NCBI GenBank assembly: GCA_014377045.1
Contig: JACMQI010000010.1
Coordinates: forward strand, 1 to 46,343
Direction: 5' to 3'
Source of the DNA: a candidate division SR1 bacterium
GTDB taxonomy: Bacteria > Patescibacteriota > JACMRA01
Length of the DNA: 46,343 bases
Under the pieces are notes generated by a model. The model was given only the letters and a program-made list of their open reading frames with translations. It made no database searches and was not told the origin of the DNA. The position numbers were made by a program, and so were the translations under genes. Each line of letters starts with the position of its first letter. Positions within the stretch are counted from its first letter, which is position 1. Shown one piece after another: positions 8,481 to 16,396 of this stretch.

Positions 8481-10112
8481 TTAATAGCCCATTCCCATGC
8501 CTCCCATGCCAGATGGCATTGCGCTAGCTTCTTCTTTTTTAGGTTCATCACAAATAGCTACTTCTGTTGTCAATATAGAACAAGCAACAGAAGAACTGTT
8601 CTGCAATGCTTGCTTTAAAACAAGTACTGGGTCTATAATACCTTCTTTTATCATATCTTCAACCATGATCATTTTCTTGAAGTCATACCCACTAAGTTGT
8701 TCACTTTCGATCTGGTTTACCAATATTGAGATGTCATACACACCGCTATTTTGTGCCATTGCTCTAAAAGGAGCAAGTAAAGCCTTCTTAACAATACTTA
8801 TACCTATATTTTCTTCGGAATTGTCTGATTGCAAAGACTCAAGTTGTTTACTTATTCTTACTAGAGAAGAAGCACCTCCTGGTACTACACCCTCTGAGAC
8901 AGCAGCCTTAGTCGCATTTAACGCATCTTCAACTAAGTATTTAAACTCTTTCATTTCAACTTCTGTAGAAGCACCTACTTTAATTACACCTACTCCACCT
9001 ACAAGCTTAGCAAGTCGCTCTTGTAACTTTTCTTTTTCATAATCACTTTTAGTAACATTTAAACTTTGGCGAATAGTTTCAACACGATTACTCAAAACTT
9101 TTTTATCTCCTTTGCCACCAACTATAGTAGTGTTATCTTTGGTTGAAATTATTTTATCGCTACTTCCAAGGTCAGTTATCGTCAAAGTTTTGAGTTGCAT
9201 ACCTAGATCGCTTGATATAAATGTAGCACCTGTAAGTACAGCAATATCTTCTAAAATAGCCTTACGACTTTCACCAAAACCAGGAGCTTGAACTGCAAGT
9301 ACACTGAAAATACCACGCATCTTATTTAGAACTAAAGTTGCTAGAGCTTCACCATCAATATCGTCGGCTATGATAACCAACTCTTTTTTACCTTGTTGTG
9401 CGATAGCCTCAATAACCGGAACTAGCTCTTGAATAGACGAAATTTTCTTATCAGTAACAAGTATATAGGGTTTATCCAGTATAGCTTCCATACGATTTAC
9501 ATCAGTAACCATATATGGAGATTTATACCCTTTATCAAACTGCATTCCTTCAGTTAACTCTTCTTCGATTTTGTTACTATCACCAGTCTGCACTGTGACT
9601 ACACCATCTTTACCGACTTTATTTATCATTCGAGCGATCATTTGGCCTATATCTCTATTTCGCGATGAAATAGTTGCTACATCAGCCATTTCTTCCTCAG
9701 TGGCGATAACTTTTGTGTATGTTTCTAGTTTTTCAAGAGCAAATTTTACTGCTTTCTGAATTCCGCTTCTTACTTGAATGGGATCACTACCAGATTCGAC
9801 TACTTTGAGTCCTTCGTTTACAAAAGCACCTGTTAGTACGGTAGTCAGTGAAGTACCATCTCCTGCGATATCATTTGTTTTACTTGCAGCTTGTTGGATA
9901 AGTTTCACACCCATTTGTTCAGGCCCTTCTAACTCTACAGCTTTTGCGATTGTTACACCATCATTTGTAACCTGTGGGTCTCCGTAACCCTCTATAATAC
10001 TAGTACGGCCTAGTGGCCCATAGCTTGTTTGTACTGCTTTTACTACAGTATTTACACCCTCTTGAATAGCTTTTCGCGCTTCTGTTCCAAATTTTATGAT
10101 TTTTTTTGACAT
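8481..10112 (-). CDS. groEL: Chaperonin GroEL (Hsp60)
   Basis: This 543-aa chaperonin forms the double ring that folds proteins with ATP and GroES. Hallmarks are SYGPLGRT near residue 30, GDGTSLTTVLTGAF near 85-98 with the ATP-binding Asp, AVQAPGFGESRKAILEDIAVLTG near 270-292, and EGVVPGGASSL near 400. The Gly/Met tail GGMGMGY is present. Length is normal. The start MSKKIIKFG lies 13 nt after the groES stop, forming the classical groES-groEL operon with a terminator behind it. Confidence 0.98.
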   Translation of the reverse strand: MSKKIIKFGTEARKAIQEGVNTVVKAVQTSYGPLGRTSIIEGYGDPQVTNDGVTIAKAVELEGPEQMGVKLIQQAASKTNDIAGDGTSLTTVLTGAFVNEGLKVVESGSDPIQVRSGIQKAVKFALEKLETYTKVIATEEEMADVATISSRNRDIGQMIARMINKVGKDGVVTVQTGDSNKIEEELTEGMQFDKGYKSPYMVTDVNRMEAILDKPYILVTDKKISSIQELVPVIEAIAQQGKKELVIIADDIDGEALATLVLNKMRGIFSVLAVQAPGFGESRKAILEDIAVLTGATFISSDLGMQLKTLTITDLGSSDKIISTKDNTTIVGGKGDKKVLSNRVETIRQSLNVTKSDYEKEKLQERLAKLVGGVGVIKVGASTEVEMKEFKYLVEDALNATKAAVSEGVVPGGASSLVRISKQLESLQSDNSEENIGISIVKKALLAPFRAMAQNSGVYDISILVNQIESEQLSGYDFKKMIMVEDMIKEGIIDPVLVLKQALQNSSSVACSILTTEVAICDEPKKEEASAMPSGMGGMGMGY

Positions 10113-10125
10113 AGATAAAATATTT

Positions 10126-10419
10126 TTAATTTATAACTGCTAATATATCGGTAGATTTGAGAATTTTGTATGTTTTTTCATCATCATTTTCGTCTGTCAC
10201 CTCTTCGCCAGCATATTTACCAAAAAGTACCTTGTCCCCAACATTAAGTCCGAGATCTTTGATATTCTCATCAGTTCCTTGCCCGCCGCCAATAGCTACG
10301 ATTTGACCAATGGCTTGTTCTATTTTTTCTTCGCTGGAAAGTATGATTCCAATCGCTGAAACATTCTTTTTTTTAGTAAGCTCTACTACGAGCCGATTAC
10401 CTATAGGTTTGATATTCAT
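10126..10419 (-). CDS. groES: Co-chaperonin GroES (Hsp10)
   Basis: This 97-aa protein caps GroEL. The N-terminus MNIKPIGNRLVVEL, the mobile-loop region (residues ~16-33, SAIGIILSSEEKIEQ) and the conserved GDKVLFGKYAGEEV near 63-76 identify it. The mobile loop carries the hydrophobic III-like GII instead of the common GIV/GIVL. It is first in the groES-groEL operon. A CIRCE-like inverted repeat and a TTGACA box lie upstream, so heat-shock repression by an HrcA-type regulator is plausible, although no hrcA is seen here. Confidence 0.97.
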   Translation of the reverse strand: MNIKPIGNRLVVELTKKKNVSAIGIILSSEEKIEQAIGQIVAIGGGQGTDENIKDLGLNVGDKVLFGKYAGEEVTDENDDEKTYKILKSTDILAVIN

Positions 10420-10466
10420 AGTATAAAATATATTTAAGTTTATAAATACTTTCTAAGTTTGCTATT

Positions 10467-10493
10467 TTAGCAACATAAGAAGTACAATGCTAG
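10467..10493 (-). promoter_or_regulatory. CIRCE-like operator upstream of groES
   Basis: TTAGCAACA-N9-CAATGCTAG has the exact 9-9-9 geometry of the HrcA operator (TTAGCACTC-N9-GAGTGCTAA). The outer TTAGCA/TGCTAG halves are conserved and the inner triplets are degenerate. The symmetry continues outwards (10 of 12 positions per arm). It overlaps the expected -10 region of the TTGACA promoter near 10520. Confidence 0.5.
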
Positions 10494-10542
10494 AATTGAA
10501 ACTATTTGATTTTTTGTCAAGCAAATTAGGATCACTTATAGT

Positions 10543-10571
10543 TTGACAAGACCTATTTTATATGATATATT
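10543..10571 (+). promoter_or_regulatory. Leaderless promoter of small gene 10576-10854
   Basis: TTGACA (10543-10548), 17 nt, TATATT (10566-10571), then AGAC and ATG at 10576. The predicted transcription start falls on the start codon, which argues for the ATG and against the upstream TTG. Confidence 0.65.
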
Positions 10572-10575
10572 AGAC

Positions 10576-10854
10576 ATGAAAACCTTATTGACAAATTTCG
10601 TGCTAAATGCTAATATTTCGGCTAGCCAAGTTTATTGGCTTTCAAAAGTACTGAATAAGTATAAAAAGCAAAGATGGGTTGTCAAAAGCGTAAGACTATT
10701 TACTGCCAATGGACTAAACAAATTTGATGAATATTTATATTGTGATATTCGTATTGAGTTTGTAAATGACAAAAATTTTCTTACAGTTTACATAACTACT
10801 TCTATTAAAATACAATATTTTTTAAATGGAGACGATTATGACGAAATCAATTAG
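10576..10854 (+). CDS. Small hypothetical protein (92 aa)
   Basis: I do not recognise this protein. It starts MKTLLTNFVLNANISASQ and is basic in the middle (LNKYKKQRWVVKSV), with alternating charged and hydrophobic strands. It has no signal peptide or membrane segment. The ATG is chosen because a TTGACA-N17-TATATT promoter covers the alternative upstream TTG start. Its last 17 nt overlap the next small gene, so the two form a coupled pair, possibly a small two-component module. Confidence 0.6.
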   Translation: MKTLLTNFVLNANISASQVYWLSKVLNKYKKQRWVVKSVRLFTANGLNKFDEYLYCDIRIEFVNDKNFLTVYITTSIKIQYFLNGDDYDEIN

Positions 10855-11008
10855 ACCTAATCGAAAACAGTTAATTCAAATGTTTCCAGAACTAAAAAAT
10901 CTAGAAATTCCACAAGATGGATTAGAATCTCATACTCACTTTCGCCGTTTAATGGATGAGTTTTTTGCAAAAGCTAAAGCTAAGAAGCACAACGAATCCC
11001 GATCATAG
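10838..11008 (+). CDS. Small basic hypothetical protein (56 aa)
   Basis: This unrecognised 56-aa protein starts MTKSIRPNRKQLIQMFPELK and ends with a basic helix (FFAKAKAKKHNE). A GGAGACG ribosome-binding site lies 8 nt before the ATG at 10838, which is preferred over the ATG 12 nt upstream. It overlaps the 92-aa gene out of frame and should be co-translated with it. Nucleic-acid binding is possible from the basic composition, but that is a guess. Confidence 0.6.
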   Translation: MTKSIRPNRKQLIQMFPELKNLEIPQDGLESHTHFRRLMDEFFAKAKAKKHNESRS

Positions 11009-11062
11009 TTAAAAATTTATATAACTCTCATCATTATTAAATGGTACTTTTTTATCTTTATC

Positions 11063-11473
11063 TCACCCCTTAAACTCTCTACCAATCTCCCTATCAATAT
11101 CACGTTTTTTAATATCTTCTTTTTTGTCGTGGAGTTTCTTACCTTTCACCACAGCTATTTCTGCCTTGAGCCAGCGACCCACTGTTTTAATGTTTAGGAT
11201 GATACAACTGACCCCTTTTATCCTTATCTGTCCTGCAATCTCGTCTACTTCACGTTTATTTAATAGTAGTGGAACATTTTCCCGCGATTGCTCGTTTCCA
11301 AATCCTATGATTTGAAGCTGTCCTTTTTGATAGACAACAAACATACCATTTATGACCACTTTATTAGCCCGCACCTGTTTGACCATGTATCCTGATAACG
11401 AAAGCCCAGTCTGAAAAGATTCCAGAACTTTGTACTCAAAATAAGCTTTTTTGTTGACTACTAGAACAGACAT
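11063..11473 (-). CDS. smpB: SsrA-binding protein SmpB
   Basis: This 136-aa protein matches SmpB, which binds tmRNA and rescues stalled ribosomes by trans-translation. Family features are NKKAYFEYKVLESFQTGLSLSG at the N-terminus, LLLNKREVDEIAGQI in the middle and the tail KGKKLHDKKEDIKKRDIDREIGREF. It is shorter than the usual ~150 residues and divergent: the typical TEVKSLR is YMVKQVR, and the HxPxRxRK segment before LLL is lost. It stops with TGA. No tmRNA gene is visible in the window. Confidence 0.87.
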   Translation of the reverse strand: MSVLVVNKKAYFEYKVLESFQTGLSLSGYMVKQVRANKVVINGMFVVYQKGQLQIIGFGNEQSRENVPLLLNKREVDEIAGQIRIKGVSCIILNIKTVGRWLKAEIAVVKGKKLHDKKEDIKKRDIDREIGREFKG

Positions 11474-11563
11474 GAATTACTTTATAACAATAAATTAACA
11501 AAAATAGTAAATAAAGTCAACACTTGACAAAATATTTTGAGCAAATCAATAATATCAAAGATT

Positions 11564-12019
11564 ATGAACAAAAAAACAATAGTAGTAAATTCTGGTTACT
11601 TTAACCCTATTCATCCAGGACATATAGAGTGTATGGAATTGTCTAAAGCCTTAGGTGATGAACTAATAGTAATAGTAAATAATGATATACAAGCAGAATA
11701 TAAACGAAATGTTCCGTCATTTCAAAACGAGCAGTTTCGTATGGATATTGTAAAAGCTCTCAAACCAGTAGATAGAGTATTTCTATCCATTGATAAAGGC
11801 GAGGGATCAAATGGAGTAATGGAGTCACTTCGCATTATATTTCAGAAGCTTCGAGCCGATGAATCTGTAGGTAAAATTATCTTTGCTAAAGGAGGAGATA
11901 GAAATACAGGCAATATTCCAGAAAAACCGCTTTGTGATGAGTTCAACGTAGAAATAATTGACGGATTAGGAGCAAAAACTCATAATAGTAGCGACTTTGT
12001 AAAGCACCAAAAAAATTAA
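11564..12019 (+). CDS. Cytidylyltransferase-like nucleotidyltransferase
   Basis: This 151-aa protein of the HIGH-type nucleotidyltransferase superfamily (TagD/RfaE-C/CoaD-like) transfers a nucleotide from NTP to a phosphorylated substrate. The signature GYFNPIHPGHIECMELSKALGD starts near residue 9, with HPGH as the catalytic motif, followed by DELIVIVNND and a GGDRNTGNIPE loop in the C-terminal half. The ATG at 11564 is preferred over a TTG at 11537, because TTGACA (11524-11529) and AATAAT (11548-11553) place the transcription start just before it. The substrate is not determined. Confidence 0.8.
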   Translation: MNKKTIVVNSGYFNPIHPGHIECMELSKALGDELIVIVNNDIQAEYKRNVPSFQNEQFRMDIVKALKPVDRVFLSIDKGEGSNGVMESLRIIFQKLRADESVGKIIFAKGGDRNTGNIPEKPLCDEFNVEIIDGLGAKTHNSSDFVKHQKN

Positions 12020-12025
12020 AATATT

Positions 12026-12113
12026 GCTCAGATGGCGGAATTGGTATACGTGCTAGCTTCAGGTGCTAGTGAGGCTTTGCCTCATGAGGGTTCGAGTCCC
12101 TTTCTGAGCACCA
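12026..12113 (+). tRNA. tRNA-Leu (CAG)
   Basis: This is a class II tRNA with encoded CCA. The acceptor stem GCTCAGA/TCTGAGC pairs and the anticodon stem CTAGC/GCTAG has loop TTCAGGT (anticodon CAG). The long variable arm is GAGGCTTTGCCTC. It starts 6 nt after the nucleotidyltransferase stop. Confidence 0.95.
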
Positions 12114-12153
12114 ATCTTGACAAACATAGGCAAATTTGCAAACATCATATTAT

Positions 12154-12227
12154 TCGGGGATCGTCTAGCGGTAGGACGACTGGTTTTGGTTCAGTTAACC
12201 GGGGTTCGATTCCCTGTCCCCGAACCA
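12154..12227 (+). tRNA. tRNA-Gln (TTG)
   Basis: The acceptor stem TCGGGGA/TCCCCGA pairs. The anticodon stem ACTGG/TCAGT encloses loop TTTTGGT (anticodon TTG). The T-arm GGTTCGATTCC and an encoded CCA are present. Confidence 0.95.
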
Positions 12228-12238
12228 TCAATATTACT

Positions 12239-12260
12239 CACCTTAAAGGTGGGCTTTTTG
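12239..12260 (+). terminator. Terminator after the tRNA-Leu/tRNA-Gln pair
   Basis: The short hairpin CACCT-TAA-AGGTG is followed by GGCTTTTTG. Similar mini-hairpins follow the tRNA-Met and tRNA-Asp genes. Confidence 0.6.
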
Positions 12261-12364
12261 TTATTATTTTGTCCTTGACAATACGTATATATAGATATAG
12301 TGCTAACACGCGACCATACTTTAATTTTGAAGTATTATATTACACCACAGGAGATACGATCCAA

Positions 12365-12790
12365 ATGTCTTTAGCAATCTCTAAGACTACAATCGACACT
12401 AATCTACTAACCAAACTTGACGAGTTTAACTACTCTGATATTATCCGTGCAATTCTTGCTAAACAGCCTGATTTTGATACGAATAAATGGTTAGGCGAAT
12501 TCAAAAAGTACATGTATTTTGTCATTCACACAAATCAAAGTTTTCATGTACCTTCGCACAAATTAGACGAAGTTTGGCATGCTCTGATTTTAGATACTAA
12601 ACTGTATCAAGAATTTAACGCAGCCCTATCACCACACAGATTTATTCACCATAAGTCCGTCAGCGAACAATTTGCTTCAGATGATATTCTTATCTCAAAA
12701 GCTAAACTTTCTAAGATCGCTATCGAAACCTTTGGTGAAGACTTCACCTGGGATACCAACGCAGCAATCTGCTGGTGCGATGTAAGCTAA
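12365..12790 (+). CDS. Glycine-rich domain-containing protein-like (GRDP/DUF1399-type)
   Basis: This 141-aa protein has the GRDP signature KLDEVWHALILDTKLYQEF (residues ~68-86; family pattern VDxxWHxHxLxTxxY). A FIHHKS segment and LSKIAIETFGEDFTW follow, ending in CWCDVS. The conserved His and Asp suggest a metal or small-ligand site, but the biochemical function of bacterial members is unknown to me. A Shine-Dalgarno-like AGGAGA lies 11 nt before the ATG, and a TTGACA promoter lies near 12276. A strong terminator follows, so the unit is monocistronic. Confidence 0.75.
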   Translation: MSLAISKTTIDTNLLTKLDEFNYSDIIRAILAKQPDFDTNKWLGEFKKYMYFVIHTNQSFHVPSHKLDEVWHALILDTKLYQEFNAALSPHRFIHHKSVSEQFASDDILISKAKLSKIAIETFGEDFTWDTNAAICWCDVS

Positions 12791-12798
12791 TCAACCTC

Positions 12799-12838
12799 AA
12801 TAGGTGTATCAATACAAATGATACACCTATTTTAATTT
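12799..12838 (+). terminator. Strong intrinsic terminator
   Basis: A 13-bp perfect stem AATAGGTGTATCA / TGATACACCTATT with a 7-nt loop is followed by TTAATTT. It ends the GRDP-like gene. Confidence 0.85.
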
Positions 12839-12848
12839 AAATAAATTT

Positions 12849-13494
12849 ATGAAATACTTCAGTAATACATCACAACAAGCAAATTTTCTTATAAATAAAC
12901 TAGAAATCAACCAAGATTCACATGGTCTTGATATAGCTTGTGGGTCTGGTTCATGTCTTTTAGAAATACAAAAAATAGCTTTAAATACCTACGGAGTGGA
13001 TATTGAAAAGTCTGATCTAGTAAATTTTTTCCAAACTGATATCTTTAAAGAGAGATTGCCAGTAAATAATTTAGATTTTGCATACTGTATGGCACCTTAT
13101 TTTGCAGAAAACTGGTGGAATTTAGACTATTTATTTGGAAATATATCGGATTCTCTAAAAACTGATGGGTTATTCTGCTTTGATTTGTTTAACTTCAATT
13201 CGTTTCCAGTTGGAAAAACTATCCAAAAATATAAGATAAATAAAGAAAATATACAATTGTCTAGCGTGAAACGTGAAACCGACAGGGTCAAGATCAATAT
13301 TAAAAAAAGACTGGACCAATAATGAAATTCCGTTACTCTGGCGTGTATTTGAAAAAGAAGAAATCCAAAACTTTGCAATAAACCATAAACTACAATTAAT
13401 AAGTGAATATTCTGACTTTGATGGAAACCAAGGTGTAAACTGGCAGCCAAATTTGGCTGAAAAAAGAATTTTATTAATTTTCAAAAAAATATAA
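12849..13494 (+). pseudogene. SAM-dependent methyltransferase, frameshifted at A7
   Basis: The first 157 codons encode a class I methyltransferase. Motif I is GLDIACGSGSCLLEI (~26-40), the acidic end of strand 2 is YGVDIEKSD, and motif IV is LDFAYCMAPYF. At the A7 run 13302-13308 the frame ends soon after in TAA. The remaining 60 codons (DWTNNEIPLLWRVFEKEEIQ to RILLIFKKI) continue in another frame and complete the C-terminal beta strands. Removing one A would restore about 215 residues. Either the gene is inactivated, or slippage on A7 yields some product. The substrate is unknown. Confidence 0.75.
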
Positions 13495-13507
13495 CTTTAG
13501 ATTTCCT

Positions 13508-14119
13508 GTGATAGAACCTATTTACAGTGCAAAGATGAACAAAAGTAGTCCAGCACAACATATAAAAAAGAAATTATTATTGGGTAAAGGAGAGCTAGAA
13601 TTTGCTACAGATAAACTGATTGATTTTGAAAGTAACAAAATAGTTTGTGGACGTGATATTATCAACCCTATCATAACTTCATACTTAAATAGTTTAGGAG
13701 TAATAGATGTTCAACAAGGCTCGGTTCTGAATGAGGCATTAACTATTGGACTATCATTAGAAACTATTCCAGATTTTAGAAAATATTTTCGACTTGATAA
13801 GCTCAAATCTATATCTGATGAATGGCAAAGAATGCTGTATCTATATAGAAATTCTATTTCAAGCCAGGTTCAAGCCAATATTTTAAAAAAGATATTTTTT
13901 CTATCTCAAATATTAGGTAAAGAGCTAATGAAAGGTGATGGTGTATTTTTAGATACTCTAAATACTGAGTATAAAAGAAACAAAGATTGGTATCTAGACG
14001 ACTCTGATAATGAAGAATATGCTATATCTATTTTTCATACCAAAGTTCCTAAAAATAGTAAAATTATTGAAATAGTAACAAAAATTAATTCACTTATTGA
14101 AAAATTCATACAAAAATAA
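13508..14119 (+). CDS. Hypothetical protein (about 195-203 aa)
   Basis: I do not recognise this protein. It is mainly helical and lysine-rich, with the motif-like stretch EFATDKLIDFESNKIVCGRDI and a middle segment LSLETIPDFRKYFRLDKLKSI. It has no membrane span or signal peptide. Either GTG 13508 or ATG 13535 can be the start, and neither has a clear ribosome-binding site. It follows the broken methyltransferase by 13 nt on the same strand and may be co-transcribed with it. Confidence 0.6.
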   Translation: MIEPIYSAKMNKSSPAQHIKKKLLLGKGELEFATDKLIDFESNKIVCGRDIINPIITSYLNSLGVIDVQQGSVLNEALTIGLSLETIPDFRKYFRLDKLKSISDEWQRMLYLYRNSISSQVQANILKKIFFLSQILGKELMKGDGVFLDTLNTEYKRNKDWYLDDSDNEEYAISIFHTKVPKNSKIIEIVTKINSLIEKFIQK

Positions 14120-14211
14120 GGCTCAAAATAAACAAGTTGGATTTAAGCTAGTTATCGAACCTTCTTATACAATTATCTCTTTTACATCTACCTTTAAAGG
14201 TAATACTATAC

Positions 14212-14550
14212 CTAAAACAACAAATCACCATTTTCCACATCCCCTTCCCACAGGTGTTTTCCCATATCTACACTATCACCGACTAATGTATAACTCTCCT
14301 CTTGCAAGATTTGTTTTTGCCTAAGACCTTTTGGACCCAATTTTAGTGCTGATATAAATCCTGTTTTTGCAACTACTCGATACCAAGGTACCTGTCCCAT
14401 TTCTGCTTCATTTAGTCCTGACAATACCCAGCCTACAGTTCGCGCATCACTTCCGACTATACCTGCTATATATCCAAAATATGTTACCTTATTTTCGGGA
14501 ATTTTACTTACCAAGCCCAAGATTTTTTCTTTTAAAGTTGACTCCTTCAT
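14212..14550 (-). CDS. Alkyltransferase-like protein (ATL)
   Basis: This 112-aa protein is related to O6-alkylguanine-DNA alkyltransferase. The active-site PCHRV is replaced by PWYRV (residues 55-59), so the acceptor Cys is a Trp. This defines ATL proteins, which bind O6-alkylguanine, flip the base and hand the lesion to nucleotide excision repair. The helix-turn-helix DNA-binding segment (DARTVGWVLSGL) is intact. The start overlaps the stop of the upstream membrane-protein gene (ATGA), indicating coupling. UvrB, a natural downstream partner, is also encoded in this window. Confidence 0.85.
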   Translation of the reverse strand: MKESTLKEKILGLVSKIPENKVTYFGYIAGIVGSDARTVGWVLSGLNEAEMGQVPWYRVVAKTGFISALKLGPKGLRQKQILQEESYTLVGDSVDMGKHLWEGDVENGDLLF

Positions 14551-15542
14551 AATATCTTCTTAGTACTTAATTTATAAGTAGAGCGAGATCTGAGCGTTTG
14601 AAATATCAAAATCAAAGTAACACCAAGAATAATGAGGCTTTGACCCCAACCTACCTGATTTCTAAAATACTCACTGCTAAGCCACTGAATATAAATAAAC
14701 ATCCAGAAAATTGAAACTCCAATAGTAATAATGTACCGCTTTATAATTCCAAAAACTAAGCCAGCGAGTAAAGCAAGTACCATTATGAATCCATAGAACC
14801 ATTTATATTCTGTAGTAATACCAAAAGCCATGGCAAATAGAAACATACTACCAAAAATCTGAAAAAGACGTGAAACATGACTGAAAGTTACACGAAAAAA
14901 CTTGGAACCATACATTAGTGCTAATCCAGTAAATCCAAAGAGGATATATTGAGTGATAGTTGTAGTAATATTAAATCTAGTAACTAGATAGGCGTATGAA
15001 AGCCAAAAACTGGCTAAAAAATAAAAATAAATAGACAATATATTAGCCCAATGTTTCTGAAAAATTAGTTGAATTCCTTGAATAAGAGTAGCAAAGATAA
15101 ATCCGATTCCAAGATAAATCGCGTACTGACTTGGTTCAGGCTTAAAAACCTCATATACAAGAACTCCGATACCAAATGACACCAACAAAATACTAATAAA
15201 ATGAAAAGCTAATGGGATAGATCTATGCACCTTCGTATTCAAGAGCAAGACACTGATAAGCCAAAGAAGTAAACCAGAACCTAAGGAAATACTCACTTTG
15301 AGCCAGCTATCAAAACTCTCCCAATAAATAGAGCTGATAAACAAAATACCAAGAAAAACTAAACTAGCTCCGATATAAGAAATAACTTGACTAACAGCAT
15401 TTTTCTCTTTTTGGTTATTAATTATAGGCTTATTTGATGGATATGCAACGAGTAAATCATTGATTTCATAAGTAGTTATTTCACCATTACTGATAGCATT
15501 TTTTATATCTAAAATAGTCATTTTTTTATTAGGTTTAGACAT
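14547..15542 (-). CDS. Polytopic DUF2157-like membrane protein
   Basis: This 331-aa protein has a ~50-residue cytoplasmic head and about ten transmembrane helices from residue ~50 to the end (for example GASLVFLGILFISSIYW and FGSMFLFAMAFGITTEYKW). The head segment ISNGEITTYEINDLL followed by a block of helices resembles DUF2157-type predicted membrane proteins. Function is unknown. It is the middle gene of a three-gene minus-strand unit (membrane protein, this gene, ATL) with an 8-nt gap before it and a 4-nt overlap after it. Confidence 0.7.
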   Translation of the reverse strand: MSKPNKKMTILDIKNAISNGEITTYEINDLLVAYPSNKPIINNQKEKNAVSQVISYIGASLVFLGILFISSIYWESFDSWLKVSISLGSGLLLWLISVLLLNTKVHRSIPLAFHFISILLVSFGIGVLVYEVFKPEPSQYAIYLGIGFIFATLIQGIQLIFQKHWANILSIYFYFLASFWLSYAYLVTRFNITTTITQYILFGFTGLALMYGSKFFRVTFSHVSRLFQIFGSMFLFAMAFGITTEYKWFYGFIMVLALLAGLVFGIIKRYIITIGVSIFWMFIYIQWLSSEYFRNQVGWGQSLIILGVTLILIFQTLRSRSTYKLSTKKIL

Positions 15543-15549
15543 ACAAAGA

Positions 15550-16170
15550 TTAATTAACTTTTATCCAACCTATGAATAAACGATTATAGGGATTTTCTTT
15601 TAACTCAAATGAAATATTTGTACTAGTTTTGTTTGTCAATGTAGCATTACTAAATTTAGCCGTATTGGATGTAAATGGATTGTTATATATATTAGAAAAA
15701 TCTAACTGACTACTTATATCACCACTAAAAGTATACCCATCTGGACTTTCAAAACCATTGATAAATTTAGTTGATTTAACTATATCAAAATCAATTTGCT
15801 TACTAGTCTTAGTTTTAATATCAAATCGATAATACGTTAAGTCCTTAGGCAAGATCATAGAACAATTGTTTAGCATTTGGTCATCAGATGACCCAGCTAC
15901 CTTTTTCATCAAGTTATCGCTATTTTTCTGTTTAAATTCTTCGCAATTATTAAGTTTTAGCTCACCATCATCTTTTATTTCAAATGGATTGTAAATAATA
16001 GGTTTATTATCTTTAGTTCCAAAATATGGATTATTATACGGTGCCACATACACAAAATCATACTTTGGGTTTATTTTACCATTATAATAACTATAATAAC
16101 CCCATATAGATGACACAAAAATAATAGGAAGGACAAAAGTAATAAATAAAAAAATACGTTCTTTTTTCAT
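15550..16170 (-). CDS. Membrane-anchored extracytoplasmic protein, unknown
   Basis: This 206-aa protein has an N-terminal membrane anchor or uncleaved signal (residues ~5-26, IFLFITFVLPIIFVSSIWGYY) and a polar beta-rich extracytoplasmic domain rich in Asn, Tyr and Lys. Two cysteines (NNCEEF and NNCSMI) could form a disulfide. I recognise no family. It is first in the unit with the DUF2157-like protein and ATL. Confidence 0.7.
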   Translation of the reverse strand: MKKERIFLFITFVLPIIFVSSIWGYYSYYNGKINPKYDFVYVAPYNNPYFGTKDNKPIIYNPFEIKDDGELKLNNCEEFKQKNSDNLMKKVAGSSDDQMLNNCSMILPKDLTYYRFDIKTKTSKQIDFDIVKSTKFINGFESPDGYTFSGDISSQLDFSNIYNNPFTSNTAKFSNATLTNKTSTNISFELKENPYNRLFIGWIKVN

Positions 16171-16396
16171 ACAATATGAGTTCTGTAATTAAAAATAACA
16201 AGATTGTCAATCCACTATGATTTCTTAATCACTTTAACTACATCTTTGTCTTAATCTAGCTCAATAAGATGTACATCTTTTAATATTTATTTAAATGCAA
16301 AAAATCATAAGTATTGTCAATCACCACTTGCTCAAATTTACTTGACAAAGTCATAAAATTTATTATTGTTGAAGATAAATCGTAATCTTCTTTAAT

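Noticed and set aside
8497-9987. Plus-strand frames opposite groEL
   Set aside because: They are antisense shadows of a strongly conserved gene without promoters or homology.
12032-12364. Coding frame running through tRNA-Leu and tRNA-Gln into the GRDP-like gene
   Set aside because: Both tRNAs are clear, a terminator lies between, and the promoter, ribosome-binding site and homology place the start at 12365.
13127-13484. Minus-strand frames opposite the methyltransferase
   Set aside because: The plus strand carries recognisable methyltransferase sequence in both halves; the minus frames have no recognisable domain.
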